A DNA stretch of 64,000 bases from Stenotrophomonas sp. MYb238 (GTDB taxonomy: Bacteria; Pseudomonadota; Gammaproteobacteria; Xanthomonadales; Xanthomonadaceae), in NCBI RefSeq assembly GCF_009496535.1, contig NZ_WIDL01000010.1:62001-126000 (forward strand), written 5' to 3'. Shown piece by piece: positions 33,181 through 41,768 of the stretch. The notes under the pieces are model-generated. The model worked only from the letters and a program-made list of their open reading frames with translations. It ran no database searches and was not told the origin of the DNA. The translations under genes and the position numbers were made by a program. How positions within the stretch are numbered: position 1 is the first letter of the stretch; every line of letters starts with the position of its first letter.

Positions 33181-33292
33181 CACGGTTCGGGCAAGCGGGA
33201 GGGAAAGGGAAGCGCAGACCTTACACGCTGCGCGTTGTATCCGCAGGTGGCGGATGCCATCTGGAAAGATGCATCGCGGGCGTCTTCCTGCA

Positions 33293-34567
33293 TCATGCGC
33301 TGCGCGTGGCCACGGCCGGGGGAATCGCCGCCGCGCGGTGGGCCGGGCCGAACACCGCGAGCTGGCCGGTGAGCAGCAACGCCGCCGCACCGATCGGCAG
33401 CCATTGCAGCGGCAGGCGCGGCAGTTCGTGGTAGTGCATCAGCAGCTGGTTGATCGCCAGCGCCAGCGGCAGCCCGAGCGCCAGACCGGCGCAGGTCAGC
33501 AGCAGGTTTTCCCAGCGGAAATGGCCCAGGATCTGCCGGCGGGTAGCGCCCAGCGCGCGGCGGATACCGATCTGCCGGGTACGTTGCTCGATCCAGTAAC
33601 CGCTGAGGCTGGCGATGCCGATCACGGTGATCAGCGTGACCACCACGCAGACGGTGCCGAGCAGCCAGACGGCCGCACGCCGTTGCGCGAAAGCGTCGCG
33701 CCGCTGGCTTTCGTAGTCGACGATGGCGGGCGGCACGCCGCGCATCAGACGCCCGCCGAACTGGCGTGCCAGCAGCGCGGGGATGGCCTTGGCCACTTCG
33801 TCCCGGCGCTGGGGATCGGTGCGCACCACGTAGGACATGACCGGCAGGTTGTCGAACTTGCGTGCCGGGTAGAGCATCGAATACTCGGCCTGGCCATCGT
33901 CCAGTTCGCCGAGCTGGTAGCGCAGCAGGTGGCGGACGGTGCCGACTACCACGTAGTAGCTGTCGTCGTCGGGGCCTTCGTCGCCGCCCAGCCGGCCACC
34001 GAGCGCGCCGCCATCGGGGAACAGGTGCCGGGCCAGCGCTTCGGTGATCACCACCGGCACGGTGTTGTTGCGGTTGCCATCGCCGAACAGCGCGCCGGTG
34101 GTGGCGTACTCTTCGTCGCTGAAATCCCGGCCCTGCACGATCTCAAGGCCCAGTGCCTGCACCAGCCCGTCGCCGGCATAGCCGGTGGCGGCTACCGCGA
34201 CGCCGGCCTGGCTTTTCACCGGCAATTCGAAGGTCATCACCTGACGCATCGGCACGCCGGTGGTCGGCGCGACCGCGCGCACGCCGGGAAGCGCGCGCAG
34301 GGCTTCGCGGGTGGCCTGCACTTCGGCGGTGCTCCAGCGCCCCTTGCCCAGGATCAGCTGGTCCACCAGCAGGACCTCGTTGCGGACGATGCCATCGTCA
34401 ACCAGCAGCGGCGCCAGCTGCCGTTGCAGCAGGAACAGGGCGTTGGTCAGGATGGCGCAGGCCAGGGCGATCTGGGCGATGACCAGCAGCGGCATCAGCC
34501 GATGGCGGCGCAGCCCCGAGACGATCGGGCCGATGGCAGGCAGGGTGAAGGCGGTTCCCATGGTCAT
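33293..34567 (-). CDS. FtsX/MacB-type ABC permease, type B, pair 4
   Basis: The start at 34567 (MTMGTAF) gives 424 residues; an ATG two codons later is also possible. One membrane helix lies near the N-terminus (MPLLVIAQIALACAILTNAL), then a periplasmic domain of about 200 residues, then three helices. The FtsX core is ASLSGYWIEQRTRQIGIRRA with LGATRRQIL next, and the protein ends AAAIPPAVATRSA as other type-B copies do. It lies five bases behind its A partner. It is the last permease before the two-component genes and the most divergent B copy. Confidence 0.85.
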   Translation of the reverse strand: MTMGTAFTLPAIGPIVSGLRRHRLMPLLVIAQIALACAILTNALFLLQRQLAPLLVDDGIVRNEVLLVDQLILGKGRWSTAEVQATREALRALPGVRAVAPTTGVPMRQVMTFELPVKSQAGVAVAATGYAGDGLVQALGLEIVQGRDFSDEEYATTGALFGDGNRNNTVPVVITEALARHLFPDGGALGGRLGGDEGPDDDSYYVVVGTVRHLLRYQLGELDDGQAEYSMLYPARKFDNLPVMSYVVRTDPQRRDEVAKAIPALLARQFGGRLMRGVPPAIVDYESQRRDAFAQRRAAVWLLGTVCVVVTLITVIGIASLSGYWIEQRTRQIGIRRALGATRRQILGHFRWENLLLTCAGLALGLPLALAINQLLMHYHELPRLPLQWLPIGAAALLLTGQLAVFGPAHRAAAIPPAVATRSA

Positions 34568-34572
34568 TCCCG

Positions 34573-35904
34573 TCAGAGGCTCTTCACTTGCAGCGCCGGT
34601 TCGATCCGTGTCGCCCGCCATGCCGGCAGCGCGCCCACCAGCAGGCCGGCCAGCACCGCCAGCCCGAGCAGGGCGAGGAACAGCAGCGGGTTCAAATGAG
34701 CGAGCTCGGTGTAGCCGCGGTCCTGCAGGCGCACCACCCACAGCCCGAACAGGGTCAGCGGCAATGCCAGCAGGCCGCCGGCCAACCCGGCGATGCCAGC
34801 CTCGGCCAGGCATTGCAGGACGATGTCGCGGCGCGACGCGCCGAGCACGCGTCGCACGCCCAGTTCCGTGCCGCGGCGCAGGAAGCGCGCGGCCAGCAGC
34901 CCGGCGACGTTGACCATGCACAGGCCGAGCAGGCCTACCGCCAGCCACAGGTTCAGGTGCACGCTGGCCGGCACCGCGCGGTTGGCGGCGAGCCATTGCC
35001 GCACGCTGTACAGCCGCGACTGCGGGGGCCGCACGAAGACGCCTTCGGCATGGCGCTGGCGGCCGTAGCCATCCAGCAGGTCGTTGAACGCGCGCACCGC
35101 CCCGGGCGTGGTCAGTTCGGCCCACAGTTGCAGGAAGCGACAGGCGCCGACGTCGAGTTCGTTGAAGCGGAAGCCGCCATGTGTGCCGCGGTCGCAGTCC
35201 TGGCTGCTCGCCGGCGTCACCCCGGCGTCCAGCGCGCTTTCCAGCGGCAGATAGGCACGCACGGCGAACTGTTTGCCCCATGCGCTCTCGTTGCCCTGCA
35301 GCGCGTAGAAGTGCGGCTGCGGGTTCCAGTGGCCGCTGATGCCGATGACCTGGAACAGCGTTTTGCCGATGCGTATGTTCTGGCCGGCGCCATTGGCGGT
35401 GCCGAGCAGTTTCAGGCTGGTTTCACGGTCGATGATCGCCACCGGGGCATGTTCGCGTTCCTCCTGCGCGGTCCAGTAGCGGCCGTGCTGCAGCGGCACC
35501 GCGAACATCGACGGCATTGGCCCGGTGGCGAGGAGCGCGCGCACCGAAGCCTGTGTGCTGCCGTCCTCGTTGTCGAGCGACAGCGAGGTGGGTACCAGCG
35601 CCGTCTGCCGCGCCTGCGGCATGGCGGCGGCAAGCGCCTGCACGTCGGACAGTTTCAACAGCCGCGGCGGTGCGCTGCTCTCGTCGTCGAGCTTGTCGCC
35701 GGCGCTGGGCGCCTGCCGCGAGTCCACCCAGGCCAGGTACAGGTTGCGGCTCTGGCCCGGCAGCGGATCGGCCGAGAGCATCGCCAGCAGGGTCAGCATG
35801 GTCATCGTCGCAGCCAGGCCCAGCGCCATCGTGAACACCGCCAGCAGCATCGTGCGCGGGTGCCGGCGCAGCCCCTTCAGGCCCAGTTCCAGCGTGTAGT
35901 TCAC
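34573..35904 (-). CDS. FtsX/MacB-type ABC permease, type A, pair 4
   Basis: A GTG start overlaps the stop of the NTF2-like gene (GTGA). The 443-residue product has an N-terminal helix (MLLAVFTMALGLAATMTMLTL), a large periplasmic domain with a cysteine pair (237 and 255), and three C-terminal helices. The core is LRRGTELGVRRVLGASRRDI, and it ends in LQVKSL like pair 1A. It lacks the RSFRRNKVLTALMV start of copies 2 and 3, so it is an early-diverged A copy. Confidence 0.87.
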   Translation of the reverse strand: MNYTLELGLKGLRRHPRTMLLAVFTMALGLAATMTMLTLLAMLSADPLPGQSRNLYLAWVDSRQAPSAGDKLDDESSAPPRLLKLSDVQALAAAMPQARQTALVPTSLSLDNEDGSTQASVRALLATGPMPSMFAVPLQHGRYWTAQEEREHAPVAIIDRETSLKLLGTANGAGQNIRIGKTLFQVIGISGHWNPQPHFYALQGNESAWGKQFAVRAYLPLESALDAGVTPASSQDCDRGTHGGFRFNELDVGACRFLQLWAELTTPGAVRAFNDLLDGYGRQRHAEGVFVRPPQSRLYSVRQWLAANRAVPASVHLNLWLAVGLLGLCMVNVAGLLAARFLRRGTELGVRRVLGASRRDIVLQCLAEAGIAGLAGGLLALPLTLFGLWVVRLQDRGYTELAHLNPLLFLALLGLAVLAGLLVGALPAWRATRIEPALQVKSL

Positions 35905-36392
35905 GGCTGCGCCGCCGGAGGGTGTGCCGCGCGGTGCCCGTAGCTCAGCACGCGGGTGATGGACCACTGGCCGTCGTGCAGGCGCCAGAGCATGACGAAG
36001 TCGGCCAGTCCCTCGCACTTGCCGCTGGCGGTGTCGCAGAAGCGGTGGCTGCCCTGGGCGATGGCGCCGAAGTCCTTGACCGGGAATACCTGCAGGCTGC
36101 CGGGCACCAGTTCGCGGGTGTAGTGGCCGCAGGCGTACCGGCGGGTGTTGTCCAGCATCGCCTCGCGGGTCCAGGTGACGCCGCCGGTGTCGTGGTAGAA
36201 CTCGACCGCCGGGTCGAAATAGCCGGCGTGCTTCTCGAGCTGGGCGGGGTCCTGGCAGCGGTTGAAGCTGTCGAACACCGCGTGGTCGAGCGCGGCGATG
36301 GTGGTGGTCAGGCCGTCGTCGGCCGATGCGGCGGCGACGGGCAGGATCAGCAGCAGGGGCAGCAGGGGCAGCAGGCGGATGGCGGATTTCAT
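35901..36392 (-). CDS. Secreted NTF2-like (DUF4440/SnoaL-type) protein
   Basis: The 163-residue product has a signal peptide (MKSAIRLLPLLPLLLILPVA) and an NTF2-like body: IAALDHAVFDSFNRC, FDPAVEFYHDTGGVTWTRE, a central CGHYTRELVPGSLQVFPV and a C-terminal DFVMLWRLHDGQWSITRVLSYGH. This is the DUF4440 pattern, a cone-shaped fold used by enzymes and small-ligand binders. It sits inside the permease array between pairs 3 and 4 and overlaps the next gene by four bases. It may bind or modify the exported substrate in the periplasm; that is inference. Confidence 0.83.
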   Translation of the reverse strand: MKSAIRLLPLLPLLLILPVAAASADDGLTTTIAALDHAVFDSFNRCQDPAQLEKHAGYFDPAVEFYHDTGGVTWTREAMLDNTRRYACGHYTRELVPGSLQVFPVKDFGAIAQGSHRFCDTASGKCEGLADFVMLWRLHDGQWSITRVLSYGHRAAHPPAAQP

Positions 36393-36410
36393 GGTGTCTC
36401 TCCTGCGCCT

Positions 36411-37628
36411 TCAGGCGCTGCGGGTGGCGACGGCCGGCGGGATCGCGGCCGCGCGCCGCGCCGGGCCGAATACGGCGATCTGGCCCAGCAGCCACAGCAG
36501 CAGCGCGCTGGCCGGGAGGTAGGCCAGCGGCAGGCGCGGCAGCTCGTACTGGCGCATCAGGGTCAGGTTCAGGGCATAGGCCAGCAGCACGCCGAGCACG
36601 ATGCCGGTGGTGGTGAGCAGCAGGTTTTCCACCTGGAAGTAGCGCAGGATCTGCGCGCGGGTGGCGCCGAGCGCGCGGCGGATGCCGATCTGGCGGGTGC
36701 GCTGCTGCACCCAGAAGCTGGCCAGGCCGACGATGCCGAAGGCGGTCACCGCCAGCAGCGCCACGCAGACGCTCACCAGCAGCCAGATCACCGCGCGGTC
36801 GCGGCTGTAGAAGTCGCGGCGCATCGCGCTCACCGTGTTCTGCTGGTCGACGATGCGGTTCGGATCGGCGCGGACGAGCGCGGCCACGGCGGCCTTGAGC
36901 ACTTCGTCGCGGCGCTCCGGGTCGGTGCGCAGCACGTAGCTGCCGTTGGACACCCACAGCGGGAAGATCATGGTGTGGAAACTGTCCTCGAAGGTACGGC
37001 CGCGTCCCGGCGCGATCAGCCGGTCGACCACGCCGACCACGCGGCTGGGCTGGTCGCCCCAGACGTAGATGTCCTGGCCGACCGCGCTCCTGCCCGGGAA
37101 CAGCCGCGCGGCCAGCGGGCGGCTGAGCAGCACCGCGGGTACCTGCGGCGGGGTGCCGTCGGCTTCCAGCGCGTCATGGTCCTGGTATTCGTCGGGGTTG
37201 AAGCCGCGGCCCTCGACCACGCGCAGGCCCAGGGTGGGCAGCAGCCGGCCATCGTCCATGTAGTTGGACGCGGTGACCACGGCGTCGGCCTGGCCCGGGC
37301 GCAGGTTGATGCCCGACGCCCAGACGTTGTCGCCGTAGGGCAGCTGATTGACGCTGGTGACCGACTTGACCCCGGGTACCGCGGCCAGGGCGGCGGTGTC
37401 CTCGCGCCGCATCGCGTCGCGGTTGCGGTCCGGCTGCAGGCTGCTGGCGCTGATGTAGACCAGCTCGTCCTCGGCGATGCCGCTGTCGCGGCGCATCTCG
37501 TCGGTGCGGTAGCCGATGACGAAGACCGCGTTGCAGATGATCGCGCAGCTCAGCGCGATCTCCAGCACGATCAGCGCCGCGGCGGTCCTGTGCCGCATCA
37601 GGACGGAGAGGATGGGGCGGATTTCCAT
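36411..37628 (-). CDS. FtsX/MacB-type ABC permease, type B, pair 3
   Basis: The 405-residue product begins MEIRPILSVLMRHRTAAALI like pair 2B. An N-terminal helix carries EIALSCAIICNAVF. The periplasmic domain follows (about 45-275), then three helices with the core FGIVGLASFWVQQRTRQIGI and RRALGATRAQIL, ending AAAIPPAVATRSA. It begins 13 bases after pair 3A ends, so the two were likely duplicated as a unit. Confidence 0.88.
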   Translation of the reverse strand: MEIRPILSVLMRHRTAAALIVLEIALSCAIICNAVFVIGYRTDEMRRDSGIAEDELVYISASSLQPDRNRDAMRREDTAALAAVPGVKSVTSVNQLPYGDNVWASGINLRPGQADAVVTASNYMDDGRLLPTLGLRVVEGRGFNPDEYQDHDALEADGTPPQVPAVLLSRPLAARLFPGRSAVGQDIYVWGDQPSRVVGVVDRLIAPGRGRTFEDSFHTMIFPLWVSNGSYVLRTDPERRDEVLKAAVAALVRADPNRIVDQQNTVSAMRRDFYSRDRAVIWLLVSVCVALLAVTAFGIVGLASFWVQQRTRQIGIRRALGATRAQILRYFQVENLLLTTTGIVLGVLLAYALNLTLMRQYELPRLPLAYLPASALLLWLLGQIAVFGPARRAAAIPPAVATRSA

Positions 37629-37641
37629 GGCATTTGTCTCC

Positions 37642-38955
37642 TTACTGGCTCTTGAGCTGCAATGCCGGCGGTACCTGCATCGCCCGCCAGGCCGGCAGCA
37701 GGCCGGCCAGCAGGCTGGCCAGCAGGGCCAGCGCGAAGGTCAGCAGCAGCGTGCCGATGTCCAGCTGCGCCAGGCGCGCATAGTCGTCCGGCTGCTGGCG
37801 GATCAGCCACAGCCCGAGCGCGGCGAAGCCGAGGCCGAGCAGGCCGCCGGCCAGGCCGATCGCGCCGGCCTCGGTCAGGCATTGCCGGAAGATGTCGCCG
37901 CGCGCGGCGCCGAGCGCACGGCGCACGCCGATCTCGCCGCTGCGGCGCAGGAACTTGGCCAGCAGCAGGCCGACGGTGTTGACTAGGCACACCAGCAGGA
38001 AGCCGAACGCCAGCCACATCTGCATGCGCACGTCGTTGGGCACCACGCGGTTGTAGTCGAGCCAGCCCATCACGTCGTCCAGGCGCACGTTGGTCGGGCG
38101 TTCGAAGCGGCCGGCGACGCGCTGCTGGTCCGAATAGTCGGCCAGGTACTTGCGGTAGTCGGCCGCCTGCTCCGGCGATTCCAGTTCCACCCAGTACTGC
38201 AGCCAGGTGCAGGGCGCGTTGAGGCCGCGCGCGCCTTCCGGGTCGCCGTTGCTGCTGCCCCAGCAGGTCATGCTGCCCTGGATGGGCAGGCGCATGTCGC
38301 GCGAGGTGGAGAACGGCAGGAACACCTGTTCGCCGCCGCCGAAGCGGCGGTTGCTCAGGTCGTAGAAGCGCGGGTTGAGATTCCATTCGTCCATCACCCC
38401 GATGACGCGCAGCGTGCCCTGCGTCAGGCGGATCTCGCGCCCGATCGGGTCGGCGTCGCCGAACAGCTTCCCGGCCAGCTTGGCGCCGATCACCGCCACG
38501 CGCGCGCGCGCCGCGTCGTCGTCCGCGTTCCAGGCATGCCCTGCGCGCAGCGGCGCGTCGAACATGGCGAAGAAATCGGCCGAGGCGTAGCGCGATTGCG
38601 CGCGGAACGGCTGCGCGGCGGTACCTTCGGGCAGGATCGTCACGGACCCGGCGCTCATCAGCGCCTGGCGCTTCCCGCGCTTCTGCCGCAGCAGTTCCTC
38701 GGCATCGAAGCGGGTCAGCTGCTCCATCGGTTCGGCGTCCAGGCTGGTATCGCGGCCGAGCGTGCGCGGCTCCAGCCGCGGGTAGAACAGGCGCGCGCTG
38801 CGGTCCGGGATCGGGTCGCCGGACAGCACCTTGTACAGCGTGAGCGTGGTCATCGCCGCGCCGATGCCGATGCCGATCGTCACCACCATCAGCGCGGTCA
38901 GCACCTTGTTGCGGCGGAAGCTGCGCAGTGCGAGCTGCAGGTAGTAGCCGAGCAT
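37642..38955 (-). CDS. FtsX/MacB-type ABC permease, type A, pair 3
   Basis: A start at 38955 (MLGYYLQLALRSFRRNKVLT) gives 437 residues. Helix 1 has MVVTIGIGIGAAMTTLTLY. The periplasmic domain has a cysteine pair (231 in MTCWG and 249 in APCTWLQYWVEL). The core LAKFLRRSGEIGVRRALGA and the end ALQLKSQ match pair 2A closely. It is separated from pair 2B by 169 bases that hold repeats. Four helices in all, as in FtsX and the MacB membrane part. Confidence 0.88.
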   Translation of the reverse strand: MLGYYLQLALRSFRRNKVLTALMVVTIGIGIGAAMTTLTLYKVLSGDPIPDRSARLFYPRLEPRTLGRDTSLDAEPMEQLTRFDAEELLRQKRGKRQALMSAGSVTILPEGTAAQPFRAQSRYASADFFAMFDAPLRAGHAWNADDDAARARVAVIGAKLAGKLFGDADPIGREIRLTQGTLRVIGVMDEWNLNPRFYDLSNRRFGGGEQVFLPFSTSRDMRLPIQGSMTCWGSSNGDPEGARGLNAPCTWLQYWVELESPEQAADYRKYLADYSDQQRVAGRFERPTNVRLDDVMGWLDYNRVVPNDVRMQMWLAFGFLLVCLVNTVGLLLAKFLRRSGEIGVRRALGAARGDIFRQCLTEAGAIGLAGGLLGLGFAALGLWLIRQQPDDYARLAQLDIGTLLLTFALALLASLLAGLLPAWRAMQVPPALQLKSQ

Positions 38956-39124
38956 GGGGGCTCCAGGATTTCCGTTTCCTTCTCCCCGCGGGACCGGCCT
39001 GCGGGGCGGAAGATGGCGCGAAGCGCCGGATGAGGGCGGGGAGCCGGGCCGGATCGGTTCCGGCGTACCCGCTCCCCGACCCCTCTCCCGGCGGGAGAGG
39101 GGGCTTTCAGGCAAGGGTCCGGGA
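38956..39124. repeat. Dispersed-repeat segment between pairs 2 and 3
   Basis: It contains a perfect hairpin, CCCCTCTCCC/GGGAGAGGGG at 39080-39102, the same arms as at 13014-13036. It also has a CTTCTCCCCGCGGG...GGCGGATGAGGGCG-like string of the kind often scattered through xanthomonad genomes. It interrupts an otherwise tight array, so it may be where pairs 3 and 4 were joined. Confidence 0.55.
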
Positions 39125-40348
39125 TCAGGTGCTGCGGGTGGCGACGGCCGGCGGGATCGCCGCGGCGCGGCGCGCCGGGCCGAACACCGCGAGCTGGCCC
39201 AGCAGCCACAGCGCGCCCGCGCCGACCGGCAGGTACAGCAGCGGCAGGCGCGGCAGTTCGTAGCGCCCCATCAGCCACTGGTTCAGCAGGTAGGCCAGCA
39301 GCATGCCGATGACGATGCCGATCGTGGCCAGCAGGAAGTTCTCGGTCAGGAAATAACGCAGGATCTGGCCCTTGGTCGCGCCGAGCGCGCGGCGGATGCC
39401 GATCTGCTTGGTGCGCTGCTGCACCCAGAAGCTGGCCAGGCCGACGATGCCCAGCGCGGTCACCAGCAGCAGCAGGCCGCTGACGATCAGCAGCAGGCCG
39501 ATCATGTCGCGGTCGTTGGCAAAATACTTGGCGCGGCCTTCCTCGAAGGTCAGCTTGCGCCACACCAGGCGGTTGGGATCGTTCCTGTCCAGCGCGGCCA
39601 GCGCCTGCTCGAGCACCTCGGCGCGGCGCGACGGGTCGGCGACGCGGACCAGGTAGCGGCCGCCGTTGGAGAAGTTCATGCGGATCGGGAAGATCACCGA
39701 GAACGTGCGGTTGTTGCTCTGCATGTTCGGGCGCAGCAGGGTGTCGACCACGCCGACGATGGTCAGCGGGATGTTGGCCATGTACACGGTTTTGCCGACC
39801 GCGCCGCCTTGCGGGAACATCGCGTCGGCGGCCGGCTTGCTGACGATGATCGCCGAGCTCATGCCGCTGACGTCCTCGATCTCGCGCAGGGCATCGTTGC
39901 TCTTGTATTCGTCGGCGGTGAAGTCGCGGCCGGCGACCAGCTTCAGGCCCATGGTCGCCAGGGCGCCTTCGCTGACCATGTACTGGGTGGCGTTGAGGGT
40001 GGGCACTTCCTGTTCGGGGGTGAGCGAGAGCGAGGTGTTCCAGCTGCCGTTCTGGAACGGCAGCTGGTTGGTGATGGCCGCGCGCTCCACGCCGGGGATG
40101 GCGCGCAGCGTGGCCAGGTCCTCGGCGCTGCGCGCGTCGGCGTCGGTCTGCTGGCCGATGCCGCTCAGGGCGATCTCGATCAGGCGGTCGTCGTCGATGC
40201 CGCTGGCCAGGTTCAGGGTTTCCAGGCGCTGGGAGACGATGAACAGCGCGTTGCAGATGATGGCGCAGCTCAGCGCGATCTCCAGCACGATCAGCGCGGC
40301 CGCCATCTTGTGGCGCGCCAGCGTGGAGAGGATGGGGCGGATTTCCAT
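39125..40348 (-). CDS. FtsX/MacB-type ABC permease, type B, pair 2
   Basis: The 407-residue product begins MEIRPILSTLARHKMAAALI after a GGAGA ribosome site. Helix 1 has EIALSCAIICNALF. The periplasmic domain runs to about 280, and three helices follow with LGIVGLASFWVQQRTKQIGI and RRALGATKGQIL. The end AAAIPPAVATRST is shared with other B copies. It is closest to pair 3B. Confidence 0.88.
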   Translation of the reverse strand: MEIRPILSTLARHKMAAALIVLEIALSCAIICNALFIVSQRLETLNLASGIDDDRLIEIALSGIGQQTDADARSAEDLATLRAIPGVERAAITNQLPFQNGSWNTSLSLTPEQEVPTLNATQYMVSEGALATMGLKLVAGRDFTADEYKSNDALREIEDVSGMSSAIIVSKPAADAMFPQGGAVGKTVYMANIPLTIVGVVDTLLRPNMQSNNRTFSVIFPIRMNFSNGGRYLVRVADPSRRAEVLEQALAALDRNDPNRLVWRKLTFEEGRAKYFANDRDMIGLLLIVSGLLLLVTALGIVGLASFWVQQRTKQIGIRRALGATKGQILRYFLTENFLLATIGIVIGMLLAYLLNQWLMGRYELPRLPLLYLPVGAGALWLLGQLAVFGPARRAAAIPPAVATRST

Positions 40349-40377
40349 GGGGTTCTCCGGAAGCGGAAATAAAAAAC

Positions 40378-40429
40378 GAGGAGTGGGAAGTGAGCGGAGA
40401 GCCGGTTGTTTCGCCCGCTCCCACTCCTC
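40378..40429. repeat. Inverted repeat between pairs 2A and 2B
   Basis: GAGGAGTGGGA and its exact inverse are 30 bases apart, with GAGCGG and CCCGCT continuing the pairing inward. It resembles the other G/A-rich inverted repeats found inside operons of this window. Confidence 0.65.
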
Positions 40430-40443
40430 CAGTTGTTCCAGCT

Positions 40444-41748
40444 TTATTGGCTCTTGAGCTGCAGCGCCGGCGTCACCTGCATCGCCCGCCACGCCGGCAG
40501 CATGCCGGCCAGCAGGCTGGCGGCGATGGCCATGGCGAAGGTGAGCAGCAGCATCGAGCCGTCCAGGTGCGCCAGCGACGCGTACTCGGCCGGGCGCTGG
40601 CGTACCGCCCACAACCCGCCGAGCGCGAACAGCAGGCCGAGCAGGCCGCCGGCCAGGCCGATCGTGCCGGCCTCGACCAGGCACTGCTTGAAGATCTCCA
40701 TGCGGCTGGCGCCGAGCGCGCGGCGCACGCCGATCTCGCCGCTGCGGCGCAGGAACTTGGCCAGCAGCAGGCCGACGGTGTTGACCAGGCACACCAGCAG
40801 GAAGCCGAACGCCAGCCACATCTGCAGGCGCACGTCGCCGGGCACCACGCCGCGCTCGTCCAGCCATTGCATCACGTTGCGCAGGCGGGTATTGGCCGGG
40901 CGCTCGAAGCGACCGGCGGCGCGCTGCTGGTCGGAGTAGTTGTCCAGGTAGGCCTTGAACGCGGCGGCGTCGCCGGCCGAGTCCAGCTCCACCCAGTACT
41001 GCACCCAGGCGCAGGGCACGTTCAGTGCGGTCGCATCGTTGACGATCTCGCGGCCGAAGCAGTTCATGTTGCCGTTGCGGTCCAGCTGCAGGTCGCGCGA
41101 GGTGGAGAACGGCACGAACACCTCTTCCTGGCGGTCGTAGCGGCCGGAGAACAGGTCGTAGAACTGCGGGCGCGGCGACCAGGCGTCGAGCACGCCGACC
41201 ACGCGCATGGGGTGGCCTTCGAACAGCACCTCGCGGCCGACGCTGTTGGCGCCCTTGAACAGCTTCTCGTTGAGCGTGCGGCTGATCACCGCCACCCGCG
41301 CGTGGCCGGTGTCCTCGGCGCCGCTCCAGCCCTGTCCGTACAGGAACGGCGTGTCGAACATCGGGAAGAAGTCGGCCGAGGTGTAGCGCGCGCCGACGCT
41401 GAAGGGCTTGAGCGCGTCGATGCGCGGATCGACGATGCCGCCGCCGCCGGTCATCATCGCCTGCCGCGGCGCCTTCTTCTGCCGCAGCAGTTCCTCGGCG
41501 TCGAAGCGGGTCAGCTGCCACTCCGGTTCCTCGCCGGGCTTGTAGCCGTCGCGGGTATAGGGGTCCAGCTGCACGTAGAACAGGCGGTCGCTCTTGTGCG
41601 GGATGGGATCGCCGGAAAGCACCTTGAACACGGTCAGGGTGGTCATCGCCGCGCCGATGCCCAGCGCGATGGCCAGGACCATCAGCGCGGTGAGCACCTT
41701 GTTGCGACGGAAGCTGCGCAGCGCCAGTTTGAAGTAGTAGGCGAACAT
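40444..41748 (-). CDS. FtsX/MacB-type ABC permease, type A, pair 2
   Basis: A start at 41748 (MFAYYFKLALRSFRRNKVLT) gives 434 residues. The periplasmic domain carries the cysteine pair 230 and 246 (MNCFG, VPCAWVQYWVEL). The C-terminal part has FLLVCLVNTVGLLLAKFLRR, then SGEIGVRRALGASRMEI, and ends ALQLKSQ. The first 50 residues are nearly identical to pair 3A, showing a recent duplication. It begins 20 bases after pair 1B. Confidence 0.88.
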   Translation of the reverse strand: MFAYYFKLALRSFRRNKVLTALMVLAIALGIGAAMTTLTVFKVLSGDPIPHKSDRLFYVQLDPYTRDGYKPGEEPEWQLTRFDAEELLRQKKAPRQAMMTGGGGIVDPRIDALKPFSVGARYTSADFFPMFDTPFLYGQGWSGAEDTGHARVAVISRTLNEKLFKGANSVGREVLFEGHPMRVVGVLDAWSPRPQFYDLFSGRYDRQEEVFVPFSTSRDLQLDRNGNMNCFGREIVNDATALNVPCAWVQYWVELDSAGDAAAFKAYLDNYSDQQRAAGRFERPANTRLRNVMQWLDERGVVPGDVRLQMWLAFGFLLVCLVNTVGLLLAKFLRRSGEIGVRRALGASRMEIFKQCLVEAGTIGLAGGLLGLLFALGGLWAVRQRPAEYASLAHLDGSMLLLTFAMAIAASLLAGMLPAWRAMQVTPALQLKSQ

Positions 41749-41768
41749 GGTCGGATCCTTGCGGGCGG

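Noticed and set aside
33181-33292. A second sigma-54 promoter before the activator gene (TGGCATCCGCCACCTGC)
   Set aside because: GG and GC are 12 bases apart instead of the required 10.
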